Part shown: in pieces, positions 45,231-52,610 of the stretch
Layout of the letters: each line of letters opens with the position of its first letter
How positions within the stretch are numbered: position 1 is the stretch's first letter
NCBI RefSeq assembly: GCF_020404765.1
Contig: NZ_JAIVEM010000088.1
Span: 1 to 64,000, forward strand
Length of the DNA stretch: 64,000 nt
Reading direction: 5' to 3'
DNA from: Paenibacillus sp. BJ-4
GTDB taxonomy: Bacteria > Bacillota > Bacilli > Paenibacillales > Paenibacillaceae
Program-made: the position numbers and the translations under genes
Notes under the pieces: model-generated
What the model was told of the DNA's origin: nothing
Seen by the model: only the letters and a program-made list of their open reading frames with translations
Databases searched by the model: none

Positions 45231-45841
45231 GATCTTTTACCTCCCGTTGTCTGTCTCTTTATTCGTCTAATGAAGCTCATATTCCACCAGATCGTCAATC
45301 CAATAAGTCCATAGGTGAAAAACGGCGATACGGCCAGAAAAGCCGATATCGACAGCGAATACACCAGCACTACTTTGATTAAGGCTTCCAACAACAGGCT
45401 AAATCCCCACACCGCCGTTATCAGGCGGAAGTTAAACCGATAGCGTGGAAGTTCCTCCCATTTATCGTTCATCTGAGAATCGTGGCCTGTGAATCTCTCG
45501 GCAAAATAATAAATCAATGGTCGGCCAAAAAACAGCGAGCCTAAAAACACCATTCCCATAATACCAGTTACATAAGACTCACGCAGCAAAATGAAGCGTT
45601 CATCGCCGCCCAAGAGAACAGCAACGACGCCAAGAATCAGGCCGAGAAAGATGAAACCGGAGAACGCATCCGCCTTGCGCGTCCGTATAAGGCTGTAGAG
45701 CGAGTCGCATAGCGGTACGAGGGCAGCGATGGACAGAGCGATCAGACTGCTTGTGTGCGGAATTAACAAACGGTAAGCCAGATAAGGCAGTACGATATTG
45801 ATGATTAACGTAAAGATGATTTCGTTGCGAGATTTATTCAT
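45215..45841 (-). CDS. VC0807-family membrane protein
   Basis: The 208-residue protein has about six membrane helices (IIFTLIINIVLPYLAYRLLI, SLIALSIAALVPLCDSLYSLI, AFSGFIFLGLILGVVAVLLGG and others). The conserved motif DSLYSLIRTRKADAFS suggests the VC0807/DUF3159-like family of unknown function. It is the first gene of an operon with the TetR regulator, and control through the paired operators upstream is likely. Homologs often sit beside TetR repressors, so a ligand-responsive role at the membrane is inferred. Confidence 0.7.
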   Translation of the reverse strand: MNKSRNEIIFTLIINIVLPYLAYRLLIPHTSSLIALSIAALVPLCDSLYSLIRTRKADAFSGFIFLGLILGVVAVLLGGDERFILLRESYVTGIMGMVFLGSLFFGRPLIYYFAERFTGHDSQMNDKWEELPRYRFNFRLITAVWGFSLLLEALIKVVLVYSLSISAFLAVSPFFTYGLIGLTIWWNMSFIRRIKRQTTGGKRSCKTK

Positions 45842-45868
45842 GGTCGTTTCATCCTTTCAGCGTCCAAA

Positions 45869-45918
45869 ACATACCTTCGGTAGGTATTTTATATTCTACA
45901 TACCTTCGGTCGGTATGT
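45869..45918 (-). promoter_or_regulatory. two tandem TetR operators
   Basis: ACATACCTTCGGTAGGTATTT (45869-45889) and ACATACCTTCGGTCGGTATGT (45898-45918) are near-identical dyads with arms ACATACC / GGTATGT and a 7-base centre. Their spacing is 29 bases start to start. They lie 28-77 bases upstream of the operon's first codon at 45841. Repeated, symmetric and adjacent to a tetR gene, they are strong operator candidates. Confidence 0.75.
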
Positions 45919-45989
45919 AAAGGTTGAAAATAATAATACCTGACGTCATAAAGTCTTCGTGGGTCCTATAAATCTCCAAAGGAAAAGGC

Positions 45990-46020
45990 TTGACTTAGAG
46001 TCAACTCAAAGATATAAGAT
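45990..46020 (+). promoter_or_regulatory. MerR-type promoter with 19-bp spacer
   Basis: TTGACT (45990-45995) and TAAGAT (46015-46020) are separated by 19 bases, longer than optimal, as in promoters that MerR proteins untwist. The spacer holds the dyad CTTAGAGT-CA-ACTCAAAG (7 of 8 paired). The merR gene starts 34 bases further on. Confidence 0.65.
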
Positions 46021-46054
46021 GATACCAAGTCGACAATAGAAGGAGCTCCATGAA

Positions 46055-46486
46055 ATGAATATTAAAGAAGTTGCGCAAAGAACCGGACTTTCTGCGCATA
46101 CCATTCGATTTTATGAAAGAAGCGGGTTGTTCCCTAAAATAAAGAGATCCAAAAATGGAATAAGAGAATTTACGGATTCTGATGTGAACTTCCTTATATT
46201 TATGGCAACACTCAAAAAAACAGGGATGTCTCTTGAAGATATTTCGGAGTTTACGAAAGACGGCTGTATACTGGAACGTTTGGAATCCGGAGAGATGCCA
46301 AAAGAACCAGTTAGCAATCGACTTTCGATTCTTATGGATCATCGGAATAAGCTAATCGAACAACAACACGATATTGAATTATTTATTACTGCCGTAACTC
46401 AAAAAATCTCATTTTATGAAACATACATTGAGGGTACGGGTAAAAAAGAAACGGAGGATTTTCAAGATGACGGAAAAAAGGTATGA
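46055..46486 (+). CDS. MerR family transcriptional regulator
   Basis: The 143-residue protein begins with the MerR winged helix [64 protein letters not shown] dimerisation coiled coil follows (about 80-125); there is no cysteine-rich metal site, so the type is AdhR/YyaN-like. AAGGAG precedes the ATG. It overlaps the next gene by 20 bases and would control the whole three-gene operon from the 19-bp-spacer promoter upstream. Confidence 0.88.
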   Translation: MNIKEVAQRTGLSAHTIRFYERSGLFPKIKRSKNGIREFTDSDVNFLIFMATLKKTGMSLEDISEFTKDGCILERLESGEMPKEPVSNRLSILMDHRNKLIEQQHDIELFITAVTQKISFYETYIEGTGKKETEDFQDDGKKV

Positions 46487-46844
46487 AGTTGGTTTACAAT
46501 TAATGAATAAGGTTGTTGGAGAATCTGGAAGTCATACTCGTGAGTTTTTGAAAGAAATCGCCCCTGACTTTGAACGTTATCTAGTTGAATTCCCATTTGG
46601 TGACATCTACAGCCGCCCGGGATTGGATTTGAAATCTCGTGAAATTGCGACCGTCGCAGCTTTGACTGCCCTTGGATACGCAATTCCTCAACTGAAAGTT
46701 CATATTAACGGTGCTTTAAATGTTGGATGCACAAAAGAAGAGATCATGGAGATAATGATGCAAATGGCTGTTTACTCTGGTTTCCCCGCTGCTTTAAATG
46801 GACTGAATGCGGCTAAGGAAGTTTTTTTAACTAGAAATTTATAA
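46467..46844 (+). CDS. carboxymuconolactone decarboxylase family protein
   Basis: The 125-residue protein has the CMD/AhpD-like all-helical fold: [64 protein letters not shown]. It keeps the helix-helix Cys-Thr-Lys-Glu-Glu region but only one cysteine, so it is the decarboxylase-like rather than the CxxC peroxidase type. The ATG at 46467 follows ACGGAGGA. In MerR(AdhR)-type operons such genes respond to aldehyde or electrophile stress; this link is inference. Confidence 0.82.
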   Translation: MTEKRYEVGLQLMNKVVGESGSHTREFLKEIAPDFERYLVEFPFGDIYSRPGLDLKSREIATVAALTALGYAIPQLKVHINGALNVGCTKEEIMEIMMQMAVYSGFPAALNGLNAAKEVFLTRNL

Positions 46845-46859
46845 AGGGGGAGCATCAGC

Positions 46860-47570
46860 TTGTTAAACCAGAATATTTCTTTTACTTGGCTTGGTTTCGG
46901 CGGATTTTATATAAAAACACCCGAAAATAAAGAAATACTTATTGACCCATGGATTAAAAACAATCCTTCGTGCCCCGAAACGATTAAAAACATTGAAAGA
47001 GTAGATTACATTTTATTCACACATGCGCATCGAGATCATGCTGAAGATGCTGTTTGGCTTGCGCAAAAGACAGGCGCCATAGTATTAGCAGGCTGGGAAT
47101 TGGCTTTTATTCTCCAGAAAAAAGGTATCCAAAATGTTGTTGCAATAAATAAAGGTGGAACTCGAAAACTCGGAGATATTTCGGTTACTGCTGTCCATGC
47201 AGACCATTCCTCGGCTTTCGTGGATGGGGATCAGATTCTCTATGGTGGGGAGCCAATGGGGTACGTAATCAAATTCGAAAATGGATACACGGTCTATCAC
47301 GCTGGGGATACGAACGTATTTGGCGATATGGCTCTAATTGCGGAATTATACGATCCAGAGCTGGCACTATTGCCTATTGGTGATGCTTATACAATGTCCC
47401 CTCGAGAGGCGGCTAAGGCAGTCCGCCTTCTAAATGTAAAGAATGTAATCCCAACACATTTTGGAGTATTTGATTTTTTAACCGGTCGACCGAGCGAACT
47501 TGCTTCCTTGCTTTCTGATATTGAAGATTTAACGGTTTATGATATAAGTCCTGGTGATACTATTCAATAA
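46860..47570 (+). CDS. metallo-beta-lactamase-fold hydrolase (UPF0173-like)
   Basis: The 236-residue cytoplasmic hydrolase has the metal-binding motif THAHRDHAED (HxHxDH, about residue 56), VHADHSS, the Asp in YHAGDTNVFGDM and a final HFGVFD. It is the usual UPF0173/YtkL-type arrangement, and the substrate is unknown. The start is TTG at 46860, behind AAAGGGGGAG. It is the third gene of the MerR-CMD operon, 15 bases after the previous stop, which suggests a small detoxification unit. Confidence 0.82.
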   Translation: MLNQNISFTWLGFGGFYIKTPENKEILIDPWIKNNPSCPETIKNIERVDYILFTHAHRDHAEDAVWLAQKTGAIVLAGWELAFILQKKGIQNVVAINKGGTRKLGDISVTAVHADHSSAFVDGDQILYGGEPMGYVIKFENGYTVYHAGDTNVFGDMALIAELYDPELALLPIGDAYTMSPREAAKAVRLLNVKNVIPTHFGVFDFLTGRPSELASLLSDIEDLTVYDISPGDTIQ

Positions 47571-47654
47571 ACCTGGTTTGAGATAGAAATATCCCCCGGT
47601 GTTGAGCAAATAGAAACGATAATTTGATTGTTAGTTCTTGTACTCTGCAACTGC

Positions 47655-47690
47655 AAAAAGGGAGATGGCGCTTGCCATCTCCCTTGCTCT
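47655..47690. terminator. bidirectional terminator
   Basis: A perfect 11-bp stem AGGGAGATGGC (47659-47669) / GCCATCTCCCT (47674-47684) with a 4-base loop has AAAAA before it and TGCTCTTATTCTT after it. It lies between the convergent hydrolase and amino-acid transporter genes; the adjacent A-tract favours the leftward transcript. Confidence 0.8.
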
Positions 47691-47740
47691 TATTCTTACT
47701 CACACTTCCTGCTTAAAAATATGTTGCAGCATAGGTGGTC

Positions 47741-47878
47741 GGTGAGCGGAGCGGGCAGAATTGTTTTGAAGAAGCGGAGCGTTCGCCTTTATCCCCGGAT
47801 TTTCACCTTTAAATCTCTATTCCAATGAAAAAATCCGGGGGTAACAGCGATCGGAAGAACAATCTGCACGCGAAAGCG
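47741..47878 (-). repeat. dispersed nested-hairpin repeat, copy C
   Basis: In reverse orientation to copies A and D. Outer arms GCAGAATTGTTTT (47755-47767) and AGAACAATCTGC (47856-47867); inner stem CCCCGGATTTTC (47793-47804) / AAAATCCGGGG (47830-47840). GGTGAGCGGAGCGGGCAGAATTG and GAAGCGGAGCGTTCGCC correspond to copy A's right arm. It lies between convergent genes, next to a terminator. Confidence 0.85.
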
Positions 47879-47912
47879 CCTCTCAACCGCACAAAACCAG
47901 CCTCAACATTTT

Positions 47913-48665
47913 TTAATCCCCCACCCGATTCAAAAATGTCTTTGTGCGTTCCAGCTGCGGATTACCGAAAATCTGCTCCGGTGTACCGGATTCCGCAATT
48001 TCTCCGTTATCCATAAAAATGACGCGATCCGCCACATCTCGCGCAAAATTCATCTCGTGAGTCACAATGACCATCGTCATATGCTCCTCAGCCAGCTTTT
48101 TAATGACCCGCAGCACCTCGCCCGTCAGCTCGGGATCAAGGGCCGAGGTTGGCTCGTCGAACAGCAAAATGTCAGGATTCATCATCATTGCCCGGGCAAT
48201 CGCCACACGTTGCTTCTGTCCGCCTGACAGTCGGGACGGGTACGCATCGGCCTTATCCGCCAAGCCGACTTTTGCCAGCAGCTCTGCGCTTTGCCGACGC
48301 AGCTCGGCCTTGCTTACCTTTTGGACCAGCTTTGGAGCCAGCTCCAAATTATCCTGCACTGTCAAGTGAGGGAACAGATTAAAATGCTGGAACACCATGC
48401 CCATCCCGGTGGTAATGCTTTTAATTTCGCTTGCCGGAGCATACTGACCATTTTCCACCAGCGCTTTATCGTGAATGCGGATCGTCCCGCCCGTCACATC
48501 CTCCAAATGCACCAAGCTGCGCAGCATGGTACTTTTCCCTGAGCCTGAAGGACCAATGACGGCTACGACCTCCCCTGCCTTAACGTTAAAGCTCACTCTT
48601 TTCAGAACGTCGAGCTTGCCGAACGATTTTTTTAGATCAGTTACTTCAATTGCGTTAGTGTTCAT
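47913..48665 (-). CDS. polar amino-acid ABC transporter ATP-binding protein
   Basis: The 250-residue cytoplasmic ATPase has Walker [10 protein letters not shown] (about residue 37), the Q-loop in [13 protein letters not shown], signature [14 protein letters not shown] and Walker [14 protein letters not shown]. It closely follows the GlnQ/ArtM/TcyN pattern of PAAT-family importers. It is the last gene of the binding-protein, permease, ATPase operon; 15 bases separate it from the permease. Confidence 0.93.
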   Translation of the reverse strand: MNTNAIEVTDLKKSFGKLDVLKRVSFNVKAGEVVAVIGPSGSGKSTMLRSLVHLEDVTGGTIRIHDKALVENGQYAPASEIKSITTGMGMVFQHFNLFPHLTVQDNLELAPKLVQKVSKAELRRQSAELLAKVGLADKADAYPSRLSGGQKQRVAIARAMMMNPDILLFDEPTSALDPELTGEVLRVIKKLAEEHMTMVIVTHEMNFARDVADRVIFMDNGEIAESGTPEQIFGNPQLERTKTFLNRVGD

Positions 48666-48680
48666 ATCCCGACATTCCTT

Positions 48681-49340
48681 TTACTCAAATTTAAAACGTT
48701 TTTCCAATGCCCTGAAGAACAGTGTCAGCACCAAAGCCAACAACAAATAAATAACTGCTGCTACAACATAAGGAACAATCGTAAAGTCACGGTTCACAGC
48801 CGTATTGGCAAAATGGAGCAGTTCCGGTACGGCCACCGCGTACAGCAGCGCCGTATCTTTCACCAGTGTTGTCGCCTCATTGGTGACCGCTGGCAAAGCA
48901 ATCCGTACCATTTGCGGCACAATAACTCTGATCAACGTCTGTGACTTGCTCAAGCCCAGCACCTGCGAAGCCTCGTATTGACCTTTATCAATCGACAACA
49001 TCCCGCCCCGGAAAATTTCAGCAAAATAAGCAGCATAATTCAGCACAAATGCCAGCACAGCTGCCGTTGTCCGATCCAGGACGAGATATTCCCCGATGAC
49101 AGGCAGCATGGGCAGACCAAAACAAAAGAACAACAATTGCAGCAGAAGCGGCGTGCCGCGTATAACATAAATGTACGTATGCATCAGCCAGGCAATTGGC
49201 TTAATCCGGCTTTTCGCCAGCAACGTAACGATAAAACCCAGCGGAATGGACAGAACGAGCGTGATAAAAAATAAAATGACCGTCATCTGCGCCCCTTCAA
49301 GCATAGGCTTCATAATTCGCAAAATATATTCCATACTCAT
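48681..49340 (-). CDS. polar amino-acid ABC transporter permease
   Basis: The 219-residue membrane subunit has about five helices and the HisMQ-type core: GTPLLLQLLFFCFGLP, NYAAYFAEIFRGGMLSIDKGQYEASQVLGLSKSQTLIRVIVPQMVRIALPAV (the coupling EAA-like loop). Probably a homodimer with the ATPase encoded downstream. It lies 40 bases after the binding-protein gene. Confidence 0.93.
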   Translation of the reverse strand: MSMEYILRIMKPMLEGAQMTVILFFITLVLSIPLGFIVTLLAKSRIKPIAWLMHTYIYVIRGTPLLLQLLFFCFGLPMLPVIGEYLVLDRTTAAVLAFVLNYAAYFAEIFRGGMLSIDKGQYEASQVLGLSKSQTLIRVIVPQMVRIALPAVTNEATTLVKDTALLYAVAVPELLHFANTAVNRDFTIVPYVVAAVIYLLLALVLTLFFRALEKRFKFE

Positions 49341-49380
49341 AACTTTCGACTCCTAAACCCTTAGTTCAATACATTACGTA

Positions 49381-50148
49381 TTAGTTCAATACTTTATCTT
49401 CACCAAACCATTTTTTTGAAATTTCAGCGGCTTTTCCGTTCTTGTGCAGCTCATCCAAGGCGGATTGCAACTGTGTCAACAGCTCTTCATTTCCTTTTTT
49501 CACACCGATGCCGTATTCCTCAGGGGCCAGTGATTCATCAAGCAGCTTATACTTCCCTTGTTCCTTGGACATATAATATTTGGCAACAACCTCATCAATG
49601 ACAACTGCATCCAGACGTCCTGTTTTCAGGTCAGTCAAAGCGAGAACGTTATCCGGATACTCGGGCACTTGCTTCAGTTTGCTTTTGATCGGGCTTGCGT
49701 CCAATGCATCGGCTGCCGAGGACAACGTTTGGAGACCCACAGTTTTGCCCGCCAGATCAGCCAGCTTGGAAATACTGGAGGCAGCCGGAACGACAATGAC
49801 CTGACTATTTTTGAGATATGGCTTCGTGAACAGCACTTTTTGCTTACGCTCATCGGTAATGGTGTATCCATTCCAGATGAGATCAATACGTCCGCTGTTC
49901 AGCTCAGATTCTTTGGCAGACCAGTCAATCGGCTGGAATTCCACCTCTTTACCCATCTGTTCCCCAGCCGCCTTCGCATAGTCAATATCAAAGCCGGTCA
50001 ATTCGTTATTTTCATCTCTAAAGCCCATTGGCGCAAATTTATCATCAATTCCAATAATCAACTTGCTGTTATCCTTACCGCCGGAACATCCGGCCAAAAC
50101 GATCATAATCAATCCAATCATCATCGTAAACATGGCTGTCTTTCTCAT
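49381..50148 (-). CDS. amino-acid-binding lipoprotein of the ABC transporter
   Basis: The 255-residue extracellular lipoprotein has the lipobox LAGC (MFTMMIGLIMIVLAGCSGG). The family-3 binding fold follows: IGIDDKFAPMGFRDENNELTGFDIDYAKAAGEQMGKEVEFQPIDW, then NSGRIDLIWNGYTITDERKQKVLFTKPYL and LKTGRLDAVVIDEVVAKYY. The ligand is a polar amino acid, perhaps cystine or another (not determinable). The ATG at 50148 with GGAGGGG upstream is preferred over a start 17 codons earlier. Confidence 0.9.
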   Translation of the reverse strand: MRKTAMFTMMIGLIMIVLAGCSGGKDNSKLIIGIDDKFAPMGFRDENNELTGFDIDYAKAAGEQMGKEVEFQPIDWSAKESELNSGRIDLIWNGYTITDERKQKVLFTKPYLKNSQVIVVPAASSISKLADLAGKTVGLQTLSSAADALDASPIKSKLKQVPEYPDNVLALTDLKTGRLDAVVIDEVVAKYYMSKEQGKYKLLDESLAPEEYGIGVKKGNEELLTQLQSALDELHKNGKAAEISKKWFGEDKVLN

Positions 50149-50322
50149 CTTTTTCCCCTCCAACAATGGTGGCCCCCGTATCCAAAGGACTGGCGGCAAA
50201 CACTTTAGTTCGTTAACACGTTATCAGAGTATCATCATACCATACGACAGGATACTCGTCGAGAGGAAGGAGCGGAATCTTAGCCCTATAAAAATGGAAA
50301 ACCTGTGACGAAAATTTGACCA

Positions 50323-50625
50323 ATGTTCTATAATGTAAAACCTTACCTTGACATGTCACCTTACACGTTTTATCTGATCGTCGGCACCTTGGGTTTTATG
50401 TACGCCTCACCCCATCTCTTGAATGGTCGTAAAGCTATGGCCGCCGACATCAGACCGTTGTTCACCCGCCAATCCAAGGCACTACAGGCGGAAAACGAAC
50501 GCTTGCGTTCCGATGAAGCTCTATCGGCCTGGAAAACCTCCATGCTCCGTCACCTCAAGGTGTACACCTCGGGGGGCAGTACGGGGCTTATGCTTTGCTC
50601 GATGATTTTAATGGGAATAAGTTAG
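50323..50625 (+). CDS. small hypothetical membrane protein
   Basis: The 100-residue frame has two hydrophobic segments (FYLIVGTLGFMYASPHLL near the start, GGSTGLMLCSMILMGIS at the end) around a charged helical middle (SKALQAENERLRSDEALSAWKTSMLRHLKVY). I recognise no family. No ribosome binding site precedes either ATG (50323, or 50353, which would give 90 residues). TATAAT at 50329-50334 lies inside the first codons and could be a promoter for the shorter form. Divergent from the amino-acid transporter, convergent with the Ter locus. Confidence 0.45.
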   Translation: MFYNVKPYLDMSPYTFYLIVGTLGFMYASPHLLNGRKAMAADIRPLFTRQSKALQAENERLRSDEALSAWKTSMLRHLKVYTSGGSTGLMLCSMILMGIS

Positions 50626-50659
50626 TTAGGCGTATGAGAAGGAAGCTTACTTGCGGTTG

Positions 50660-50800
50660 ATAGTCGCTGCGCGTGCAGATTGTTCTTCCGATCGCCACCG
50701 CCCTCGGATTTTTATTATTGTATAAAGCCTGTAAAGGTTAAAATCCGAGGACAAAAGCGAACGCTTCGCTTCTTCAGAACAATTCTGCCCGCTCCGCTGG
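50660..50800 (+). repeat. dispersed nested-hairpin repeat, copy D
   Basis: Outer arms GCAGATTGTTCT (50675-50686) and AGAACAATTCTGC (50776-50788); inner stem CCTCGGATTTT (50702-50712) / AAAATCCGAGG (50740-50750). Compared with copy A, a C-G pair of the inner stem is T-A here, so pairing is kept. It fills the gap (50626-50962) between two convergent genes together with the terminator at 50878. Confidence 0.88.
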
Positions 50801-50877
50801 CAATCGCCCTAATGCTTCTATCGTTTTAGAGGTGTGTAGGGGTGGAAGGAGTAATATAACTGAAAAACAATAAAAGA

Positions 50878-50917
50878 AGAGTTCCGCAAAGCATTTGCTC
50901 GCAGAACTCTCTTTTTT
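50878..50917. terminator. terminator of the vWA operon (bidirectional)
   Basis: AGAGTTC (50878-50884) pairs with GAACTCT (50904-50910), with an inner GCAAA/TTTGC stem. CTTTTTTTAT follows on the right and an A-rich stretch lies on the left, so it can serve the leftward vWA gene and stop transcription from the left. Confidence 0.8.
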
Positions 50918-50962
50918 TATATTAAGCTATGAAAAAACACTCATATTAAACGCTTACTAATC

Positions 50963-51640
50963 TTAATAAATATGCTTTTCCTTCGCTTCTTGCAGCCATA
51001 ACGGGAACTCGTTCAGCAGTAATTCATATAATTCGTTGTCTTCCATAGATTCGATATCTTGGATTTGAAAAAAGTTAGCGTTATCTACCACACGACCTTC
51101 TATATTATCGAGCTTTTTTAACACGCCAAAGTCGGATTCACCCACACCGACGAATTGCCAGAAAATTGGTTCTCCTGACGAATCAATGACAGCATTGTCG
51201 ATATTATCTCCTTTTCCACGCTTAACGCCTCCATCATTAATAAATATAACAAAGGCCGGATCAGAAGAAGGCTCTTCCTTGGTGTATTTGGCGATGACAT
51301 CGCGCATTACAGGCGGCTCATCATTACGACCGAACTTGGGCAGATCATCATTGGACAAAATATGTCTTTCGACATAATGGTCAACATCGTTTTCGGTAAC
51401 AGACTTCAACCGTGAAAAACGATGGTCATATACCCATACATCCAGCACACCATCATCATCCAAAGAACCCGCTACGGCAACAATTCGCTCCAACACCTTT
51501 TGAACGGTCCCATTTTTGTACAAACTTCTCATAGAGCCTGAAATATCGAGTACCAATCCAACTCTCGCAGTCACATTCGTTAGATTCTTTTTCGTCAGTA
51601 CCAATTGTACATTCTTTTTAAGTAAAGAAATACCGCTCAT
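50963..51640 (-). CDS. vWA-domain protein of the Ter system (TerY-like)
   Basis: The 225-residue cytoplasmic protein is a single von Willebrand factor A domain. The metal-ion-dependent adhesion site is DISGSM (DxSxS, about residue 33), with FINDGG later supplying the Asp. The region VRGKGDNIDNAVIDSSGEPIFWQFVGVG is typical of vWA proteins in tellurite-resistance loci, where they bridge TerD-type proteins and effectors. The ATG at 51640 follows GAGGAG by ten bases. It is last in a three-gene set with two unknown proteins. Confidence 0.85.
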   Translation of the reverse strand: MSGISLLKKNVQLVLTKKNLTNVTARVGLVLDISGSMRSLYKNGTVQKVLERIVAVAGSLDDDGVLDVWVYDHRFSRLKSVTENDVDHYVERHILSNDDLPKFGRNDEPPVMRDVIAKYTKEEPSSDPAFVIFINDGGVKRGKGDNIDNAVIDSSGEPIFWQFVGVGESDFGVLKKLDNIEGRVVDNANFFQIQDIESMEDNELYELLLNEFPLWLQEAKEKHIY

Positions 51641-51682
51641 CTTCCCCACGCTCCTCTATGATGATTGCCTTCACCGTCTACT

Positions 51683-52234
51683 CTACCATCTGCGTCGTTC
51701 GTCACCTCCCAGGGGAAAGTCGCTCAAATCTCCGAGTTGGTCATGTGCAGCTTTGTAAATTCGGATGATAGCTTGTACCTTGTTAAAATCACTGTCTTCC
51801 GGACCAAATCCTTCCATATACATTTTTTGAATGATGTTCTGGAAAAAATCCATACGCTCGCGGATGGAATCCTGCTCGATGTGCAGCACATCTTCAAAGC
51901 TGTGCGTCTCCGCAAATTCAGACAGCTCATCGGGCTCCTGTTCTTGATACCGCTCTCCTCGTACTGGTATGTCTGGATTGAGATCAATAGAGGTACGCAG
52001 GGCCGACAATAAAATATTTTCCCGTGCCAGCATGACATGAAAATCTTTGTTCTTAAACAGCTCCGCAACGATCAAACGGCACATTTCCTTGTTCTGCAAC
52101 AGAATCCCGTCAAAAGGATGCAGCGTCCATACACCGTAATTAAAAAACAAATTGAAATTAAAGCTGCTGCTTCCATACTGATACACAATATTGATTTTCG
52201 ATTCGTCGATGATTTCAAATGAAAATTCCAGCAT
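51683..52234 (-). CDS. unknown protein upstream of the vWA gene
   Basis: The 183-residue acidic protein has an N-terminal beta-rich part (FSFEIIDESKINIVYQYGSSSFNFNLFFNYG) and a helical C-terminal half rich in Glu and Asp (ERMDFFQNIIQKMYMEGFGPEDSDF). No family is recognised. It lies 42 bases upstream of the vWA gene and is probably co-translated with it, so a partner role in the Ter system is inferred. A 10-bp inverted repeat overlaps its start codon and may control its translation. Confidence 0.6.
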   Translation of the reverse strand: MLEFSFEIIDESKINIVYQYGSSSFNFNLFFNYGVWTLHPFDGILLQNKEMCRLIVAELFKNKDFHVMLARENILLSALRTSIDLNPDIPVRGERYQEQEPDELSEFAETHSFEDVLHIEQDSIRERMDFFQNIIQKMYMEGFGPEDSDFNKVQAIIRIYKAAHDQLGDLSDFPLGGDERRRW

Positions 52235-52289
52235 GCATTCTCCTTTAAGATTCCAATATTTAACTCTATCCTATCAGAAAATGCATGCT
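52230..52289 (-). promoter_or_regulatory. inverted repeat able to mask a start codon
   Basis: On the minus-strand transcript AGCATGCATT (52289-52280) and AATGCATGCT (52239-52230) pair perfectly over 10 bases around a 40-base loop. The downstream arm contains the ATG of the 183-residue gene, and AAAGGAGA lies just inside the loop. Folding would hide the start codon. A role in translation control is a hypothesis. Confidence 0.4.
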
Positions 52290-52304
52290 TTTCAATAAAA
52301 AATT

Positions 52305-52406
52305 TTATTTCACAGAATCATTTAATTCAATAATAGAATCGACTTTTTCGCTACTGGCAGCCACGAGTAAATAGACAATCACACACACCAAAATTAAGGA
52401 CATCAT
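52305..52406 (-). CDS. 33-residue membrane peptide
   Basis: An ATG-ATG pair at 52406 sits eleven bases after AAGGAG and opens MMSLILVCVIVYLLVAASSEKVDSIIELNDSVK. One hydrophobic helix is followed by a short acidic tail. The good ribosome binding site, single-helix design and position 70 bases upstream of the 183-residue gene suggest a real small protein, perhaps a membrane sensor or anchor for the vWA unit. No family is known to me. Confidence 0.5.
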   Translation of the reverse strand: MMSLILVCVIVYLLVAASSEKVDSIIELNDSVK

Positions 52407-52502
52407 ACGCTCGTTCTCTCCTTTGGAATTCGCTTTTTTAAGAGTTTATGCACGAGAATGCTATGTATGTTCATCATGTCCTTTATTGGCCACTGTCAAA
52501 CC

Positions 52503-52538
52503 AAAAAAGACGCCTTTGGGGTCACCCGAGCGCCTTTT
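52503..52538 (-). terminator. terminator of the telA operon
   Basis: On the minus strand AAAAGGCGCT (52538-52529) pairs with AGGCGTCTTTT (52515-52505), allowing wobble pairs, and is followed by TTTTTT. It lies about 75 bases past the telA stop at 52611. Confidence 0.7.
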
Positions 52539-52610
52539 CAATAGATTATATATAAGTTAAACATGGGAAGCGTTCAGCTTCTATAGATCCATTATTCTGC
52601 ATTTGTAAAA

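Noticed and set aside
50329-50334. TATAAT as a firm promoter for the small membrane protein
   Set aside because: No good -35 at 16-18 bases, and the box falls within the first codons; kept only as a note.
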